Part shown: positions 17,271-27,846 of the stretch, piece after piece
How positions within the stretch are numbered: the stretch's first letter is position 1
Layout: each line of letters starts with the position of its first letter
Assembly (NCBI RefSeq): GCF_004104075.1
Contig: NZ_QOVK01000006.1
Span: 1-64,000 of the forward strand
DNA: 64,000 nucleotides
Direction: 5' to 3'
From: Leeuwenhoekiella polynyae
Lineage (GTDB): Bacteria; Bacteroidota; Bacteroidia; Flavobacteriales; Flavobacteriaceae
The notes under the pieces: model-generated
What the model was told of the DNA's origin: nothing
Databases searched by the model: none
The model's input: only the letters and a program-made list of their open reading frames with translations
Translations under genes and position numbers: made by a program

Positions 17271-17286
17271 ACGCTATCGATTGTGT
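17271..17286. promoter_or_regulatory. Operator-like 16-mer upstream of the lacI-type gene
   Basis: ACGCTATCGATTGTGT matches ACGCAATCGATTGCGT at 14 of 16 positions. It lies about 36 bases upstream of the candidate -7 box, which suggests autoregulation. Confidence 0.55.
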
Positions 17287-17415
17287 TAAAATACGTAATA
17301 GCCAGTTATAATTAGGCTATGATACTTTTTTCCGTTAAACTATGGTTTAAATGATCAGCATCTTTTCAATTTTAACTTAACTTTAAATGAATACTATAGC
17401 TGATAAGGCGTATTA

Positions 17416-19518
17416 CTAGTAGGTGATCAGTTTCAGCGCTTCTGCAGCAGTTTGAACAGGGAATTTACACGAGCGTTGTTCACAAATATAGATATAGGTT
17501 TTATCTGCAATCCAGCGATCTTCAAACACAGGAATTGAGCTCTCTTTGTTAGTAAACAAAATTAACGTATTAGGTAAGTTGAACCCTTGTAAATCTTTAG
17601 CGAGTTGACCTCCTGAGGACCCTGCTATTGCTATATCATAAAAGGGATATATAAGATTAAGTTGAAGCTCTTGCCATTGTGCAAAAGACGAAGGCGAGGT
17701 AGTGATATCATTTGACATGCTTAAAATCATGGCTTTAGCTTTATCCATTAAGCTATCCTCGTAGGTAATGTTTGAAAGAAGGAACAAATTTTTTGCCAGT
17801 ACTGCATTTGCAGAAGGCATAACGCCGTCGTTAGTAGTGACAATAGGTGAGATGAGATTATCCTGACTATTGTATTTAAAAAGCGGCGAATCTTCAACTT
17901 TAAAATCTGTTATAGTTTTTGCTGTTAATTGTTGTGCATTGTTTAGGTATTTTTCAGTTCCGGTTATGCTATACAGTTTTAAGGAAGCCGAAGCCAGAAA
18001 AGCATAATCATCCAGAAAGCCCTTTACGGTTTTGCTATTTGACTTGTAGGAATGAATAAGCGTCTGATTTTTCCACGATTTTTTCCACAACTCGGCATAG
18101 GTTGCTTCAGCTTGATTCAAATACGTTTGATTACCTGTAGCAAAAAAGGCATCGCCTAAAGCCTCTATAGTTAACGCATTCCATGAAACTATGATTTTAT
18201 CATCTTTAACGGGAAATGGTCTTTTTGCGCGTAATTCCTGTAAATTTTTATTCCAGTTTTTTTTTAGGTCTTCAAGCTTGTCTGAAGAAATTTGATTTAC
18301 CACGGCAAATAGGGAATCAGTTTGGTTTTTTAATAAATGATATTCATCGTTGGCACTCGGTTTTTGATCTTTAATAGCATAGTATGAATCAAAAAGTGCT
18401 CTTTCAGTTTTAATTGCTTTAGATAGTTCCTCGCCTGAAAAGATATAGTAAGCTCCTTCCTCGCCATCGAGGTCTGCATCAAGAGCAGCTTGATAAACTC
18501 CTGCAGCATTTTTCATATCTCTATTTAGAAATGCAATAGTTTCTACTATTCGGGATTTATATACCGGCTTCTTATAAATTTTATACGCTTTTGCATAGAG
18601 GCTCACAAGCTGGGCATTATCATACAGCATTTTCTCGTAGTGGGGTATCTGCCAGCGTTTATCGGTACTGTATCTAAAGAACCCCCCGCCCAGATGATCG
18701 TAAACTCCTCTTAGCGCAATATTATCAAGTGTTGTCTCCAGATAGTTTAACGTTTTTTGATCATTATTAAGAATAGCAAAATCCATTAAAAAATTTAAGG
18801 TAGGTGGAAGCATAAATTTTTGACTACCTGTATTACCTCCGTATTTAAAATCCCAGTTCTCTTGCCAGTCTAGTACTTGTTTTTTTATAGAGTCTCTTGA
18901 TATAACTCCAGAAGTTACATTTGGTCTGGAATAGTCATTAAGCTCTTTAATACGACTGGTCACTTCATCCGCATACTCAATTGCCCGCTCAGGATTGTCT
19001 TTATAAAGGCTATCTATGTTTTTTAAGGTCTGTAACCATTCTTCTTTAGAGTGGTAAGTTCCACCATAAAGAGGTTCACCGTTGGGTAAAAGAATCATAT
19101 TGAGAGGCCAGCCTCCTGAGCCGGTCATAAGCTGTAATGCAGTCATATAGACCTGATCTACATCAGGACGTTCTTCACGATCTACTTTTATATTTATAAA
19201 GTTAGCATTCATCAATTTTGCTACAGTATCGTTTGAGAAGGATTCTTCTTCCATAACGGTACACCAATGGCAAGAAGAATATCCAATACTTATAAGAACC
19301 AATTTATTTTGTGTTTTGGCTTCTTCAAAAGCAATTTCACTCCAGGGTTTCCAGTCAACGGGGTTGTGAGCATGTTTTAAAAGATAGGGGCTGGTCTCAC
19401 TTATTAAAGCATTAGTATGAGCATAGAGCTGCTCATTATTGTTAGAGTTTTTGCAACCTGTAGTAAATAGTATTACCACAAGAACAAAAAGGAGACTACC
19501 TATTCTATTATGAATCAT
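17416..19518 (-). CDS. DUF255/thioredoxin-like YyaL-family protein, lipoprotein
   Basis: 700 residues. A lipoprotein signal (FTTGC, Cys22) precedes a thioredoxin-like domain beginning [21 protein letters not shown], with the CxxC-like CHWC at 83-86 and [13 protein letters not shown]. The remainder is an (alpha/alpha)6-type region with [12 protein letters not shown] and [14 protein letters not shown], as in the YyaL/SPATA20 family. The biochemical function is not established. The C-terminal half resembles N-acylglucosamine 2-epimerase-like or glycosidase toroids, so sugar chemistry is possible. It lies between the lacI-type gene and susC-like gene 1. It could be a bystander. The lipoprotein signal is unlike the signal-less form common in the family. 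Confidence 0.85.
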   Translation of the reverse strand: MIHNRIGSLLFVLVVILFTTGCKNSNNNEQLYAHTNALISETSPYLLKHAHNPVDWKPWSEIAFEEAKTQNKLVLISIGYSSCHWCTVMEEESFSNDTVAKLMNANFINIKVDREERPDVDQVYMTALQLMTGSGGWPLNMILLPNGEPLYGGTYHSKEEWLQTLKNIDSLYKDNPERAIEYADEVTSRIKELNDYSRPNVTSGVISRDSIKKQVLDWQENWDFKYGGNTGSQKFMLPPTLNFLMDFAILNNDQKTLNYLETTLDNIALRGVYDHLGGGFFRYSTDKRWQIPHYEKMLYDNAQLVSLYAKAYKIYKKPVYKSRIVETIAFLNRDMKNAAGVYQAALDADLDGEEGAYYIFSGEELSKAIKTERALFDSYYAIKDQKPSANDEYHLLKNQTDSLFAVVNQISSDKLEDLKKNWNKNLQELRAKRPFPVKDDKIIVSWNALTIEALGDAFFATGNQTYLNQAEATYAELWKKSWKNQTLIHSYKSNSKTVKGFLDDYAFLASASLKLYSITGTEKYLNNAQQLTAKTITDFKVEDSPLFKYNSQDNLISPIVTTNDGVMPSANAVLAKNLFLLSNITYEDSLMDKAKAMILSMSNDITTSPSSFAQWQELQLNLIYPFYDIAIAGSSGGQLAKDLQGFNLPNTLILFTNKESSIPVFEDRWIADKTYIYICEQRSCKFPVQTAAEALKLITY

Positions 19519-19718
19519 GGATTATTAGAGATGATAAATTTACAATACAACAATAAAGATGGCTAAAATATAAAAGATCATTATTTAAATGTTTTAAAAA
19601 CACTACTAAATGTTGTTTTGTGCTCTTAAGATTGATTTTTAGGGCTTTATTAGGCTTTAATGCAACAAAATTTAAAGAGGTTGCATCATTTGTTCTAGTG
19701 CTATCGAGGTACTGGAAA

Positions 19719-19726
19719 TACTTTTG
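19719..19726 (+). promoter_or_regulatory. Candidate -7 box for susC-like gene 1
   Basis: TACTTTTG fits TAnnTTTG. The nearest upstream TTTG (19689-19692) is 26 bases away, longer than usual, so the -33 box is uncertain. Transcription would start near 19733. Confidence 0.35.
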
Positions 19727-19755
19727 TGAAGCATTGATTGATTAAAATAATTTTC

Positions 19756-19771
19756 ACGCAATCGATGTAAC
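19756..19771. promoter_or_regulatory. Operator-like half-conserved site before susC-like gene 1
   Basis: ACGCAATCGATGTAAC keeps the first 11 bases of the ACGCAATCGATTGCGT palindrome, but its right arm is degraded (11 of 16). It lies just downstream of the candidate start point, where a bound repressor could block elongation. This is the weakest of the family of sites. Confidence 0.35.
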
Positions 19772-19822
19772 AGTAGTGATGAATTAAAATATTTAACAAA
19801 ATCAAAATCAAATTTCACCAAT

Positions 19823-22813
19823 ATGACTAAAATTAAACTTGCAATTCTTGCGTTTGCATTTCTGCTTACAGGGGCAGAACTTTTTGCGCAGACTAAAACT
19901 ATTACAGGTACTGTAAAAGATCCTACAGGAATGCCACTTCCCGGAGCTTCTGTCGCCGTAATAGGTACTAACAAGGGGGCTTCAACAGATTTTGACGGTA
20001 TGTTCTCAATCGATGGAGTTGCAAATAGTGATAAACTACTCATTACCTATGTAGGTTTTGTAGAGCAAGAGTTGAATGTTGGCTCTCAAACAACTTTTGA
20101 CATTACGCTTGAAGAATCTGCAGAAGCATTGGAGGATGTAGTAGTTGTGGCTTATGGTTCACAAAGTAGAACTAAAGTTACCGGGGCTATTTCTACTGTA
20201 GACTCTGAAGCTATTGATGCATTACCGGTTACTAATGCAGAGCAAGCTCTACAAGGTAGAGCACCTGGTGTTACTGTTACTAATGCCGGAGCACCCGGGA
20301 CAACACCTAATGTAAGAATTAGAGGGTTAGGTACCTTCGGAAATAACGATCCTTTATATGTTATAGATGGTGTTATTGTGGGTAATTTATCAGGTATAAG
20401 TCCATCGGATATTGAATCTGTATCCATTTTGAAAGATGCATCTACTACTGCGCTTTATGGGTCATTAGGATCCAACGGAGTTGTTTTGGTAACTACCAAA
20501 AAAGGAAAACAGGGTAGAGGTACACTTACTTTTAACGCTTATAGCGGTTTTCAAACCATTCACAAGCGCTATGACATATTAAACACAGATCAATATTTAC
20601 AATTCGCATCTGAAGTTGGTGTTAATATCAATAGACCTGATGATTTCTTAAATAATTATACTGACTTTCAGGATGCTATTTTTCAATCTGGGGTAATTCA
20701 GAACTACAATGCGGCATACTCTGGGGGTAATGAAAACGGTACCTATAGATTTTCAGCAAGTTATCAGGATCAGGAAGGAGCAATAATCAACTCTGGTTTT
20801 GAGCGTTTTTCATTTAGAGCTACTTCAAACTTTACATTGGGTAACTTTAAAATGGGAGAAACTATGTCTGTGGCATTTGGAAGAACAAAACCGATTTTAG
20901 AGAGTGGTGGTCGTTCATTAATAGAACATGCTATTAAAGTTGCGCCTTATCTTAATATTTACAACGATAACAATTTAGGAGGTTTTCAGGGACCTAACAG
21001 TGCAGCAGATGGTCAGGATGCAGAAAATCCTGTTCGTGTTCAAACGATAAGTGATTTTGAGACAAAAAATATTTCTGTAATTGGTAATGTATACGCTGAG
21101 TATGAACTATTAGATGGCTTAAGTTTTCGCTCTCAGGTGGGTCTAGATTTCTTTAATGGGTTGACTAATCAATTCACTCCTGCATTTAATGATGATGATA
21201 TATCCGGAACGACACATTTCCAAAACTTTGCATTTGCATTTAGAGGAAATTCACGTGGGCAGGCAATTACTTTTGATAACAGTTTGAGTTATAAAAAGAC
21301 ATTTAATGATGTACATAACTTTGAAGCTTTAGCACTAATCGAGGACTATAATAGTAAAACCGAAAATTTCTCAGCAGAAGCGCGTAACACGATATCGAGT
21401 GACATTAAAGAATTAGGTAATGAGCAACAAGCTGCCAGTAGTTCTACTTTTGAAAACAATCGCTTTAGCTACTTAGCACGTGTAAATTATGATTATGATG
21501 ATAAGTATATTATTTCAGCATCGTTTAGACGAGATGCTTCTTCTCGATTTGGAGCTAATAACCGTTGGGGTAACTTCCCCTCAGTTTCTGCAGGTTGGAA
21601 TATTGCAAAGGAAAACTTTTTAGACAACATTAATTTTAATACTTTAAAACTAAGAGCAAGTTATGGTATTGTGGGTAATGATCGAATTGACGATTATGCA
21701 TACGCACCTACATTGTTTAGTCCATTTGTTTATCCAATTGATGATGCCGCAGCAATTGGTACTACTCCTAATGGTTTGCCAAATCCCGATTTAAAGTGGG
21801 AGGAAACAAGTATCCTAAATTTAGGTGTTGATCTTGCAGCATTTAACAATCAGTTTACTGCTTCAGTAGAATATTATAGGAATAAAAGTGATGATTTATT
21901 AGTACCTGTTTTGTTGGTTCCATCACTGGGGTATAGTAGCGATACACAATTTAGAAATGCAGGTTCTGTAGAAACTAGAGGTGTAGAATTAGCTTTGGGT
22001 TATAATGATTATGATGGTGATTTTACCTGGTCTGCTAATGTGAATATTGGTACAAGTACTAATGAAGTTCTCAATTTAGGAGGAAATTCAGAACAGTTCT
22101 TTGGTGATGGATTTGAAGGTCAGCAGATTGTTCGAGCCCAACCGGGAGAACCTTTGTTTCACTTTTACGGTTTAGTAACAGACGGTATTTATCAAGATCA
22201 GGCTGAAATAAATGAGGTGTTTACATCCAACCCTGATCCAGAAGGTATAGCACCAGGTGATATACGCTTTGTTGATACTAATGGTGACGGTACTATTAAT
22301 TCTGCAGATAGACAGATAATAGGTAATCCGTATCCGGATTTGACCTATGGGTTAAATTTCGATGCGCGTTATAAGAATTTTGATTTCAATTTATTTATTA
22401 ATGGTGTTGCGGGTAATGATATTTATAATACGAATATCTATGACCTACAGGGTATGACGCGCTTATTTAATGCAGGTGTTGAAGTGTTAGATCGTTGGAC
22501 TCCAACGAACCCTTCAAACACAATTCCTCGATACGCTGGTGCGACGCAAAATGTTGGAGTTTCAGACCGTTTTGTGGAAGATGGTTCATATGCAAGACTT
22601 AAAAATTTAAGTATTGGATACACTTTTGATGAAGAAGTAATTGATTTTATACAACGATTAAGAGTATATGTGAGCGGTCAAAACCTCATAACGTTGACCA
22701 ATTACTCAGGATTAGATCCCGAAGTTGTAAGTAGAGCTGGTGAAGTAGGTCTAGATCGTGGAGATTATCCACAACCGGTATCTTTTTTATTAGGACTTGA
22801 ATTATCATTTTAA
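19823..22813 (+). CDS. SusC-like TonB-dependent outer-membrane transporter (pair 1)
   Basis: 996 residues: signal peptide (cleavage near LFAQ, 23), carboxypeptidase-D-like regulatory domain (about 24-110, with GTVKDPTGMPLPGASV), VVVAYGSQSRTKVTGA leading to the plug domain (RIRGLGTFGNNDPLYVIDG, about 140-240), then the 22-strand barrel ending in LGLELSF. It imports oligosaccharides through the outer membrane with energy from TonB. The susD-like gene follows 11 bases on. Substrate specificity cannot be read directly; the linked GH10 and LacI-type operator suggest xylan fragments. Length is typical for the family. Confidence 0.96.
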   Translation: MTKIKLAILAFAFLLTGAELFAQTKTITGTVKDPTGMPLPGASVAVIGTNKGASTDFDGMFSIDGVANSDKLLITYVGFVEQELNVGSQTTFDITLEESAEALEDVVVVAYGSQSRTKVTGAISTVDSEAIDALPVTNAEQALQGRAPGVTVTNAGAPGTTPNVRIRGLGTFGNNDPLYVIDGVIVGNLSGISPSDIESVSILKDASTTALYGSLGSNGVVLVTTKKGKQGRGTLTFNAYSGFQTIHKRYDILNTDQYLQFASEVGVNINRPDDFLNNYTDFQDAIFQSGVIQNYNAAYSGGNENGTYRFSASYQDQEGAIINSGFERFSFRATSNFTLGNFKMGETMSVAFGRTKPILESGGRSLIEHAIKVAPYLNIYNDNNLGGFQGPNSAADGQDAENPVRVQTISDFETKNISVIGNVYAEYELLDGLSFRSQVGLDFFNGLTNQFTPAFNDDDISGTTHFQNFAFAFRGNSRGQAITFDNSLSYKKTFNDVHNFEALALIEDYNSKTENFSAEARNTISSDIKELGNEQQAASSSTFENNRFSYLARVNYDYDDKYIISASFRRDASSRFGANNRWGNFPSVSAGWNIAKENFLDNINFNTLKLRASYGIVGNDRIDDYAYAPTLFSPFVYPIDDAAAIGTTPNGLPNPDLKWEETSILNLGVDLAAFNNQFTASVEYYRNKSDDLLVPVLLVPSLGYSSDTQFRNAGSVETRGVELALGYNDYDGDFTWSANVNIGTSTNEVLNLGGNSEQFFGDGFEGQQIVRAQPGEPLFHFYGLVTDGIYQDQAEINEVFTSNPDPEGIAPGDIRFVDTNGDGTINSADRQIIGNPYPDLTYGLNFDARYKNFDFNLFINGVAGNDIYNTNIYDLQGMTRLFNAGVEVLDRWTPTNPSNTIPRYAGATQNVGVSDRFVEDGSYARLKNLSIGYTFDEEVIDFIQRLRVYVSGQNLITLTNYSGLDPEVVSRAGEVGLDRGDYPQPVSFLLGLELSF

Positions 22814-22824
22814 AAAAAAACATT

Positions 22825-24324
22825 ATGAAAAACTATAAAATTTTCTCCTTGTTTGCATTGTTTTTTGTGGTAACACAATCTTGCGACAATAGTGATCTTG
22901 AACTTGTAAATCCAAACGCGTTGATTCCGGAGACCTATTTTGCTAACGAAGAGCAAATAAAGTCTGCTGTAAATGCATCTTATGCGCAAAATCAGGTAAA
23001 TGCTCTCTATGGTCGATTATTATTTTATATGTATGATAACATGGGTCAGGATAATAGTCCAAACCCTCAACAGGAAGCTAATAAAGTAACCTATAATAAT
23101 TTCACTTTTGATTCGAGTAATAATGAAATTGCTGAATACTGGAATAGCTGTTTTAGGGGAATAAATAAAGCGAATTTTGTTATTTCTAATATTGACAGAA
23201 TTAACGCAATTCAAGAGTCTGAGTTAGCACAAGATATAAAAAATAAATACATCGCTGAAGCACGTTTTTTAAGAGGGCATTATTACTTTCTATTAGTAAC
23301 TCGCTTTGGAGGGGTGCCACTCTATGAAAGTCTTAGAGATGAATCTGAAAGTACGATAGGTTTGCCACGCTCGACAGAAGATCAGGTTTACGATTTAATT
23401 ATTGATGATTTTCGCTTTGCTGCAGATAATCTTTTTTCGCGTGATCAGGAAGTGACTGGTAGAGCTACTAAGGGTGCTGCATTGGCTTATTTAGGTAAAG
23501 CTTTATTATATCAAGAGCAGTACGCCGAAGCCTACGATGCTTTTGATGATATAACTGGTTATGATCTTGAAGAGAGTTACTTTGACAATTTTAAAGAAGA
23601 AACAGAGCACGGTATTGAATCGCTATTTGAAATAGAATTTGACAGAGCTTTAGGTACCAGTACAAAATGGGATTCTAACGTTAATGGCGAAGGTTTTAAC
23701 GAGTCTACTTTTAGAGGTCAGGATTATGGCGTTTTAGACTGGTTTAACGTATATCCTTCACAAGACTTATTAGATGAGTATGAGGAAGGGGATATCCGTT
23801 CTGCTGAAAACTTTTATTTTGTAGGTGACACCTACGCTGACGGTAATGGTGGGGGCGTTATTGAAGAAAGTGACCTTTCAACTACGGCAGGAATACGCCC
23901 GGCGGGTTGGAGAAAATACCAGAACTATTACCGTAGAACTGCAGAAGAACAAGAGTCAAGTATAAACTTTAAAGTTATACGTTATGCTGATGTGCTGTTG
24001 ATGAAAGCTGAAGCTGCTAATGAAACAAGCAGAACTCCTGAAGCGATTGATTTAATAAATCGCGTTAGAGATAGAGCTGGACTTGACGATATACAAGACA
24101 ACCTCTCGCAAACACAGGTATTTGACGCTATAGTTCATGAGCGTAAAGTAGAATTAGCAGGGGAACAGGTGCGCTTCAATGATATTGTGCGATGGGGTAT
24201 TTCTAATACAGAGTTAGCAGGTACTGGTTTTCAACAAGGCAAACATGAATTGTGGCCTATACCAGATCGTGAGATTAGTTCTAATGAATCGATTACTCAG
24301 GCAGATCAGAACTCAGGATATTAA
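22825..24324 (+). CDS. SusD/RagB-like substrate-binding lipoprotein (pair 1)
   Basis: 499 residues with lipobox TQSC (Cys20), then the helical TPR-rich SusD fold. Marks of the family are the N-terminal LVNPNALIPETYFANEEQ, EARFLRGHYYFLLVTRFGGVP, and the C-terminal LINRVRDRAGL, HERKVELAGEQVRFNDIVRWG and LWPIPDRE. It caps the SusC-like transporter and captures glycans at the cell surface. It is followed after 19 bases by a strong terminator at 24344-24380. Confidence 0.96.
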   Translation: MKNYKIFSLFALFFVVTQSCDNSDLELVNPNALIPETYFANEEQIKSAVNASYAQNQVNALYGRLLFYMYDNMGQDNSPNPQQEANKVTYNNFTFDSSNNEIAEYWNSCFRGINKANFVISNIDRINAIQESELAQDIKNKYIAEARFLRGHYYFLLVTRFGGVPLYESLRDESESTIGLPRSTEDQVYDLIIDDFRFAADNLFSRDQEVTGRATKGAALAYLGKALLYQEQYAEAYDAFDDITGYDLEESYFDNFKEETEHGIESLFEIEFDRALGTSTKWDSNVNGEGFNESTFRGQDYGVLDWFNVYPSQDLLDEYEEGDIRSAENFYFVGDTYADGNGGGVIEESDLSTTAGIRPAGWRKYQNYYRRTAEEQESSINFKVIRYADVLLMKAEAANETSRTPEAIDLINRVRDRAGLDDIQDNLSQTQVFDAIVHERKVELAGEQVRFNDIVRWGISNTELAGTGFQQGKHELWPIPDREISSNESITQADQNSGY

Positions 24325-24343
24325 TCTGAATTGGTTTTCCATT

Positions 24344-24380
24344 GAAGCAACACTATTTTTATAGTGTTGCTTCCTTTTTT
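24344..24380 (+). terminator. Intrinsic terminator after susD-like gene 1
   Basis: GAAGCAACACTAT-TTTT-ATAGTGTTGCTTC is a perfect 13-bp stem with a 4-base loop, followed by CTTTTTT. It probably ends most susCD transcripts. The VCBS gene starts 35 bases later and would then depend on read-through or its own promoter. Confidence 0.9.
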
Positions 24381-24414
24381 AGAACGCTTTTAATTTTCCT
24401 TAACCCTTCTAATT

Positions 24415-27400
24415 ATGATTTTTAGGACACAGTTATTTTTAATGATTTTAGTTTGTGGCTTTTGTGCACATTTTTTGAGTTCCTGTACAAAATCCCAAAA
24501 GGATCAAAGTGCTGAACTTAATATTAATTTTAAGATTTTTGAAAGTTTAAATTCTGATGCAACGGGATTAGACTTCAATAATGTACTTACCGAAAACGAC
24601 TCTCTCAATTATTTCACCTACAACTATATTTATATGGGCGGCGGCGTTGCTGCAGGTGACATCAATAATGATGGTCTTATAGATCTGTATTTTACCGGTA
24701 ATCAGGTTCAGAATAAATTATATCTCAACAAGGGTAATCTTCAATTTGAAGACATCACCATACCTGCGGGTATGGGTGGTGATGACCGCTGGTATACAGG
24801 AGTTACGATGGCAGATGTGAATGGTGATGGACTTCTGGATATCTACTGCTCTGTAAGTGGCAAGTTTGAGCCGCATACCAATCAGTTGTTTATAAATAAA
24901 GGAGATAACACGTTTACCGAAAAAGCTTCAGAATACGGTCTTGCTGACGCCGGGCATAGCATTCAGGCTACTTTTTTTGACTACGATAAGGACGGGGATT
25001 TAGATATGTATCAGGCGAATTATCCGCCTACCAAGTTCAGTTCGCCTACCTGGGTTTACAAGCAGTATATGCGGGATCCTTCAGACCTTCAGACAGATCA
25101 TCTCTACGAAAACACCGGTACCGGTTTTGTTGATGTAACTGATAAGGCCGGTTTACGATCCTACAATCTTTCGCTAAGCGCAACCATAGGGGATTTAAAT
25201 AACGATTCCTGGCCCGACATCTATGTTTCAAGCGACTTCAACTCACCCGATCTTATGTATATCAACAATGGAGACGGAAGCTTTAAAGAAGTGATCAAAG
25301 AGGCTACAGCACAGACTGCATTTTATGGAATGGGCGTGGATATTGCTGATTTTAATAATGATGGCTTGCTCGATTTCTTTCAGGCTGATATGGACGCCAA
25401 GATCAATCGCCGAAAGAAAGCAAATATGGCCAGTATGAATGCCGATTTGTTTTGGAGCGTGGTAGATGCGGGATTTCATTATCAATACATGCACAATTGT
25501 ATGCAACTGAATAACGGGGTTTTTAATACTGAAGGAATTCCCGATTTCTCTAATATTTCACGCATAACCGGAACTTCTTCTACAGACTGGAGTTGGGGAC
25601 CCTTATTCGCCGATTTTGACAACGACGGACTCAAAGATTTATTCATCACCAACGGAACACGTCGCGAGATCAACGATAATGACTATTTCAACCGTATCGA
25701 AGAAAAAGGGGGAATTGCTCAGGACAGTTTGTTGTTTTGGAGCCAAAACATTCCCGAAGAGAAGCTTGACAATTTTATGTTTCAGAACAAAGGCGATTAT
25801 CATTTTGAGAAAGCCAATAAATACTGGAATATAAGCTTTAAAGGATTTTCAAATGGAGGCATTTACGCAGATTTAGATAACGATGGGGATTTGGAATTGG
25901 TGACCAATAATATTGACGACCCGGCTTCCATCTTTGAAAATAGGGCATCAGAACGGTCTAATTTTTTAAGGGTAAAATTTAAAGGAAACAGCGCAAATAC
26001 GATGGGCGTAGGCAATAGGGTGTATGTCACTACAGGTGATACGATCCAGATGCAGGAGCTCACGTTGACAAGAGGTTTTCAATCTTCTGTTGCTCCGGTT
26101 TTATATTTCGGACTCAATAATGCAGAAAGCATTGATGAGGTTCGTGTAGTATGGCCTAGTGGTAAAGAAGAGATCCTTCGCGAAATAGTGGTAAATCAGG
26201 AATTGATTTTTGAAGAAAATAATTCAGCAATGTCTGAGAACACGATCAATCCATCTCAGGAAGAAACACTTTTTACACAAGCTGATTCCACTGCATTCCC
26301 AAAATTTAAACACGTAGAGAACACCTACGATGATTTTAAAGATCAGGTCTTATTACCTCACAAAATGTCAGAATTTGGTCCGGCATTAACAGTAGGAGAT
26401 GTGAATAATGACGGACTTGAAGACTATTATGTAGGTGGTGCTAAAGATGAGGAAGCCGCGCTTTTCATTCAAACCACAAACGGAATGAATCGGATTGATT
26501 TAGAGGCTTTCCAAAGCGATAAGGGGTATGAGGATGTAGACGCCTTGTTTTTTGATGCAGATGGTGATGGGTTTCAGGATCTTTATGTGGTAAGCGGTGG
26601 CTACGAATTTGCGAAAAAACCACAACTCTTAAACGACAGGCTTTATCTCAATGATCAAAAGGGAAATTTTAAAGCGGTAGCTGATGCCTTGCCCAAACTA
26701 CAGTCAAGTGGTTCTAAAGTGTATGCTGAAGATTTTGATGGGGACGGAAAGCAGGATTTACTGGTTTTAGGAAGACAAATTCCGGGTAAATATCCGGAAC
26801 CTGCTTCGTCGTTTGTTTTAAAAAATACAGGTACCACCGGCAATCCCCAATTTGAGATTGATGATGAAATGCAACCGGAAGCATTTACAGATTTAGGTAT
26901 GGCAACCGCTGCTTCGGTTTCAGATTTCAATCAGGATGGCAGAGCCGATATTGTGATCGTAGGGGAGTGGATGCCCATTCGATTCTTTAAAAATACCAAA
27001 ACCGGTTTCCTTGAGGTTACAAATGAAATGCTTTCTCAAGACACTACAGACACTACCGGCTGGTGGTGGAGTATAGCTTCTGGGGATTTTGATGGGGATG
27101 GGGATACAGATTACATACTGGGTAATAATGGCTTGAATTACAAGTACAAGGCTTCAGAAGAAGAATCTTTTGATATTTACGCAGGTGATTTTGACAACAA
27201 TGAAAACGAGGATATTGTATTGGGGTATTATAACGACGGAAAACAATACCCGCTACGTGGCAGACAGTGCTCATCTCAGCAAATTCCGGGAATCAAGAAA
27301 AAGTTTAAAGATTATGCCAGTTTTTCTGAAGCGACCCTTGATGAGGTGTATTCTGAAAAAGTATTGAACAGTTCGTTGCATTATCAGGTAAAATCCTTTG

Positions 27401-27759
27401 CCAGTATTTATTTGGAAAATAAGAATGGCAAAATGGTAGTACATCAATTACCTAGAGCTGCACAGCTTTCAAGTGTGACTAGTATTCTTGTAGAAGACTT
27501 TAATGAAGACGGAAATCTGGACGCTGTATTAGCCGGAAACTTATACCAGTCTGAGATTGAAACACCGCGTAATGACGCCTTTAGAGGAGTATTTCTCGAG
27601 GGAAATGGTGAAGGCGGGTTTACAGCTTTTAGTCCTGCCGAAACTGGTTTATTTATTCCGGGAGATGTGAAAAATCTAAGTCCGTTTCGCCTCGGATCTA
27701 AAAACTATATTTTGGCCGCGAAAAATTCAGATTACCTACAAGTATTACGCATTAATTAA
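24415..27759 (+). CDS. VCBS/FG-GAP repeat lipoprotein with ASPIC/UnbV domain
   Basis: 1114 residues with lipobox LSSC (Cys24). Two blocks of FG-GAP/VCBS-type repeats carry calcium-loop-like D-x-[DN]-x-D-G motifs: DINNDGLIDLY, DVNGDGLLDIY, DYDKDGDLDMY and DFNNDGLLDFF in the first half; DVNNDGLEDYY, DADGDGFQDLY, DFDGDGKQDLL and DFNEDGNLDAV in the second. Between them lies an ASPIC/UnbV-like domain with VWPSGKEEILREI (about 575-600). This predicts a large calcium-stabilised beta-propeller protein on the outer membrane, probably binding or scaffolding. No enzymatic site is evident. Proteins of this type often accompany SusCD pairs. The next gene, 87 bases on, encodes a PAP2/haloperoxidase-like enzyme. 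Confidence 0.85.
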   Translation: MIFRTQLFLMILVCGFCAHFLSSCTKSQKDQSAELNINFKIFESLNSDATGLDFNNVLTENDSLNYFTYNYIYMGGGVAAGDINNDGLIDLYFTGNQVQNKLYLNKGNLQFEDITIPAGMGGDDRWYTGVTMADVNGDGLLDIYCSVSGKFEPHTNQLFINKGDNTFTEKASEYGLADAGHSIQATFFDYDKDGDLDMYQANYPPTKFSSPTWVYKQYMRDPSDLQTDHLYENTGTGFVDVTDKAGLRSYNLSLSATIGDLNNDSWPDIYVSSDFNSPDLMYINNGDGSFKEVIKEATAQTAFYGMGVDIADFNNDGLLDFFQADMDAKINRRKKANMASMNADLFWSVVDAGFHYQYMHNCMQLNNGVFNTEGIPDFSNISRITGTSSTDWSWGPLFADFDNDGLKDLFITNGTRREINDNDYFNRIEEKGGIAQDSLLFWSQNIPEEKLDNFMFQNKGDYHFEKANKYWNISFKGFSNGGIYADLDNDGDLELVTNNIDDPASIFENRASERSNFLRVKFKGNSANTMGVGNRVYVTTGDTIQMQELTLTRGFQSSVAPVLYFGLNNAESIDEVRVVWPSGKEEILREIVVNQELIFEENNSAMSENTINPSQEETLFTQADSTAFPKFKHVENTYDDFKDQVLLPHKMSEFGPALTVGDVNNDGLEDYYVGGAKDEEAALFIQTTNGMNRIDLEAFQSDKGYEDVDALFFDADGDGFQDLYVVSGGYEFAKKPQLLNDRLYLNDQKGNFKAVADALPKLQSSGSKVYAEDFDGDGKQDLLVLGRQIPGKYPEPASSFVLKNTGTTGNPQFEIDDEMQPEAFTDLGMATAASVSDFNQDGRADIVIVGEWMPIRFFKNTKTGFLEVTNEMLSQDTTDTTGWWWSIASGDFDGDGDTDYILGNNGLNYKYKASEEESFDIYAGDFDNNENEDIVLGYYNDGKQYPLRGRQCSSQQIPGIKKKFKDYASFSEATLDEVYSEKVLNSSLHYQVKSFASIYLENKNGKMVVHQLPRAAQLSSVTSILVEDFNEDGNLDAVLAGNLYQSEIETPRNDAFRGVFLEGNGEGGFTAFSPAETGLFIPGDVKNLSPFRLGSKNYILAAKNSDYLQVLRIN

Positions 27760-27846
27760 AAAGTGCTACTTGAAAAAACTATTTGTGTGTGTGTTTGACA
27801 CTAGTAAAATTTTGTTTATTTATACTTTATGTTTTAAGATTTTATT

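Larger units (their letters stand above)
19519..19822. other. Divergent promoter region between the DUF255 gene and susC-like gene 1
   Basis: 304 AT-rich bases. On the + strand TACTTTTG at 19719-19726 matches the -7 consensus TAnnTTTG, and an operator-like sequence follows at 19756-19771. No coding sequence or RNA gene was recognised. Promoter elements for the minus-strand gene were not resolved. Confidence 0.5.

Noticed and set aside
24600-27600. Repetitive GATxxxAATxxxGATGG-like DNA in the VCBS gene taken as a tandem repeat or CRISPR-like array
   Set aside because: The repetition comes from in-frame calcium-loop codons of FG-GAP repeats with variable spacing; there are no constant-length spacers.
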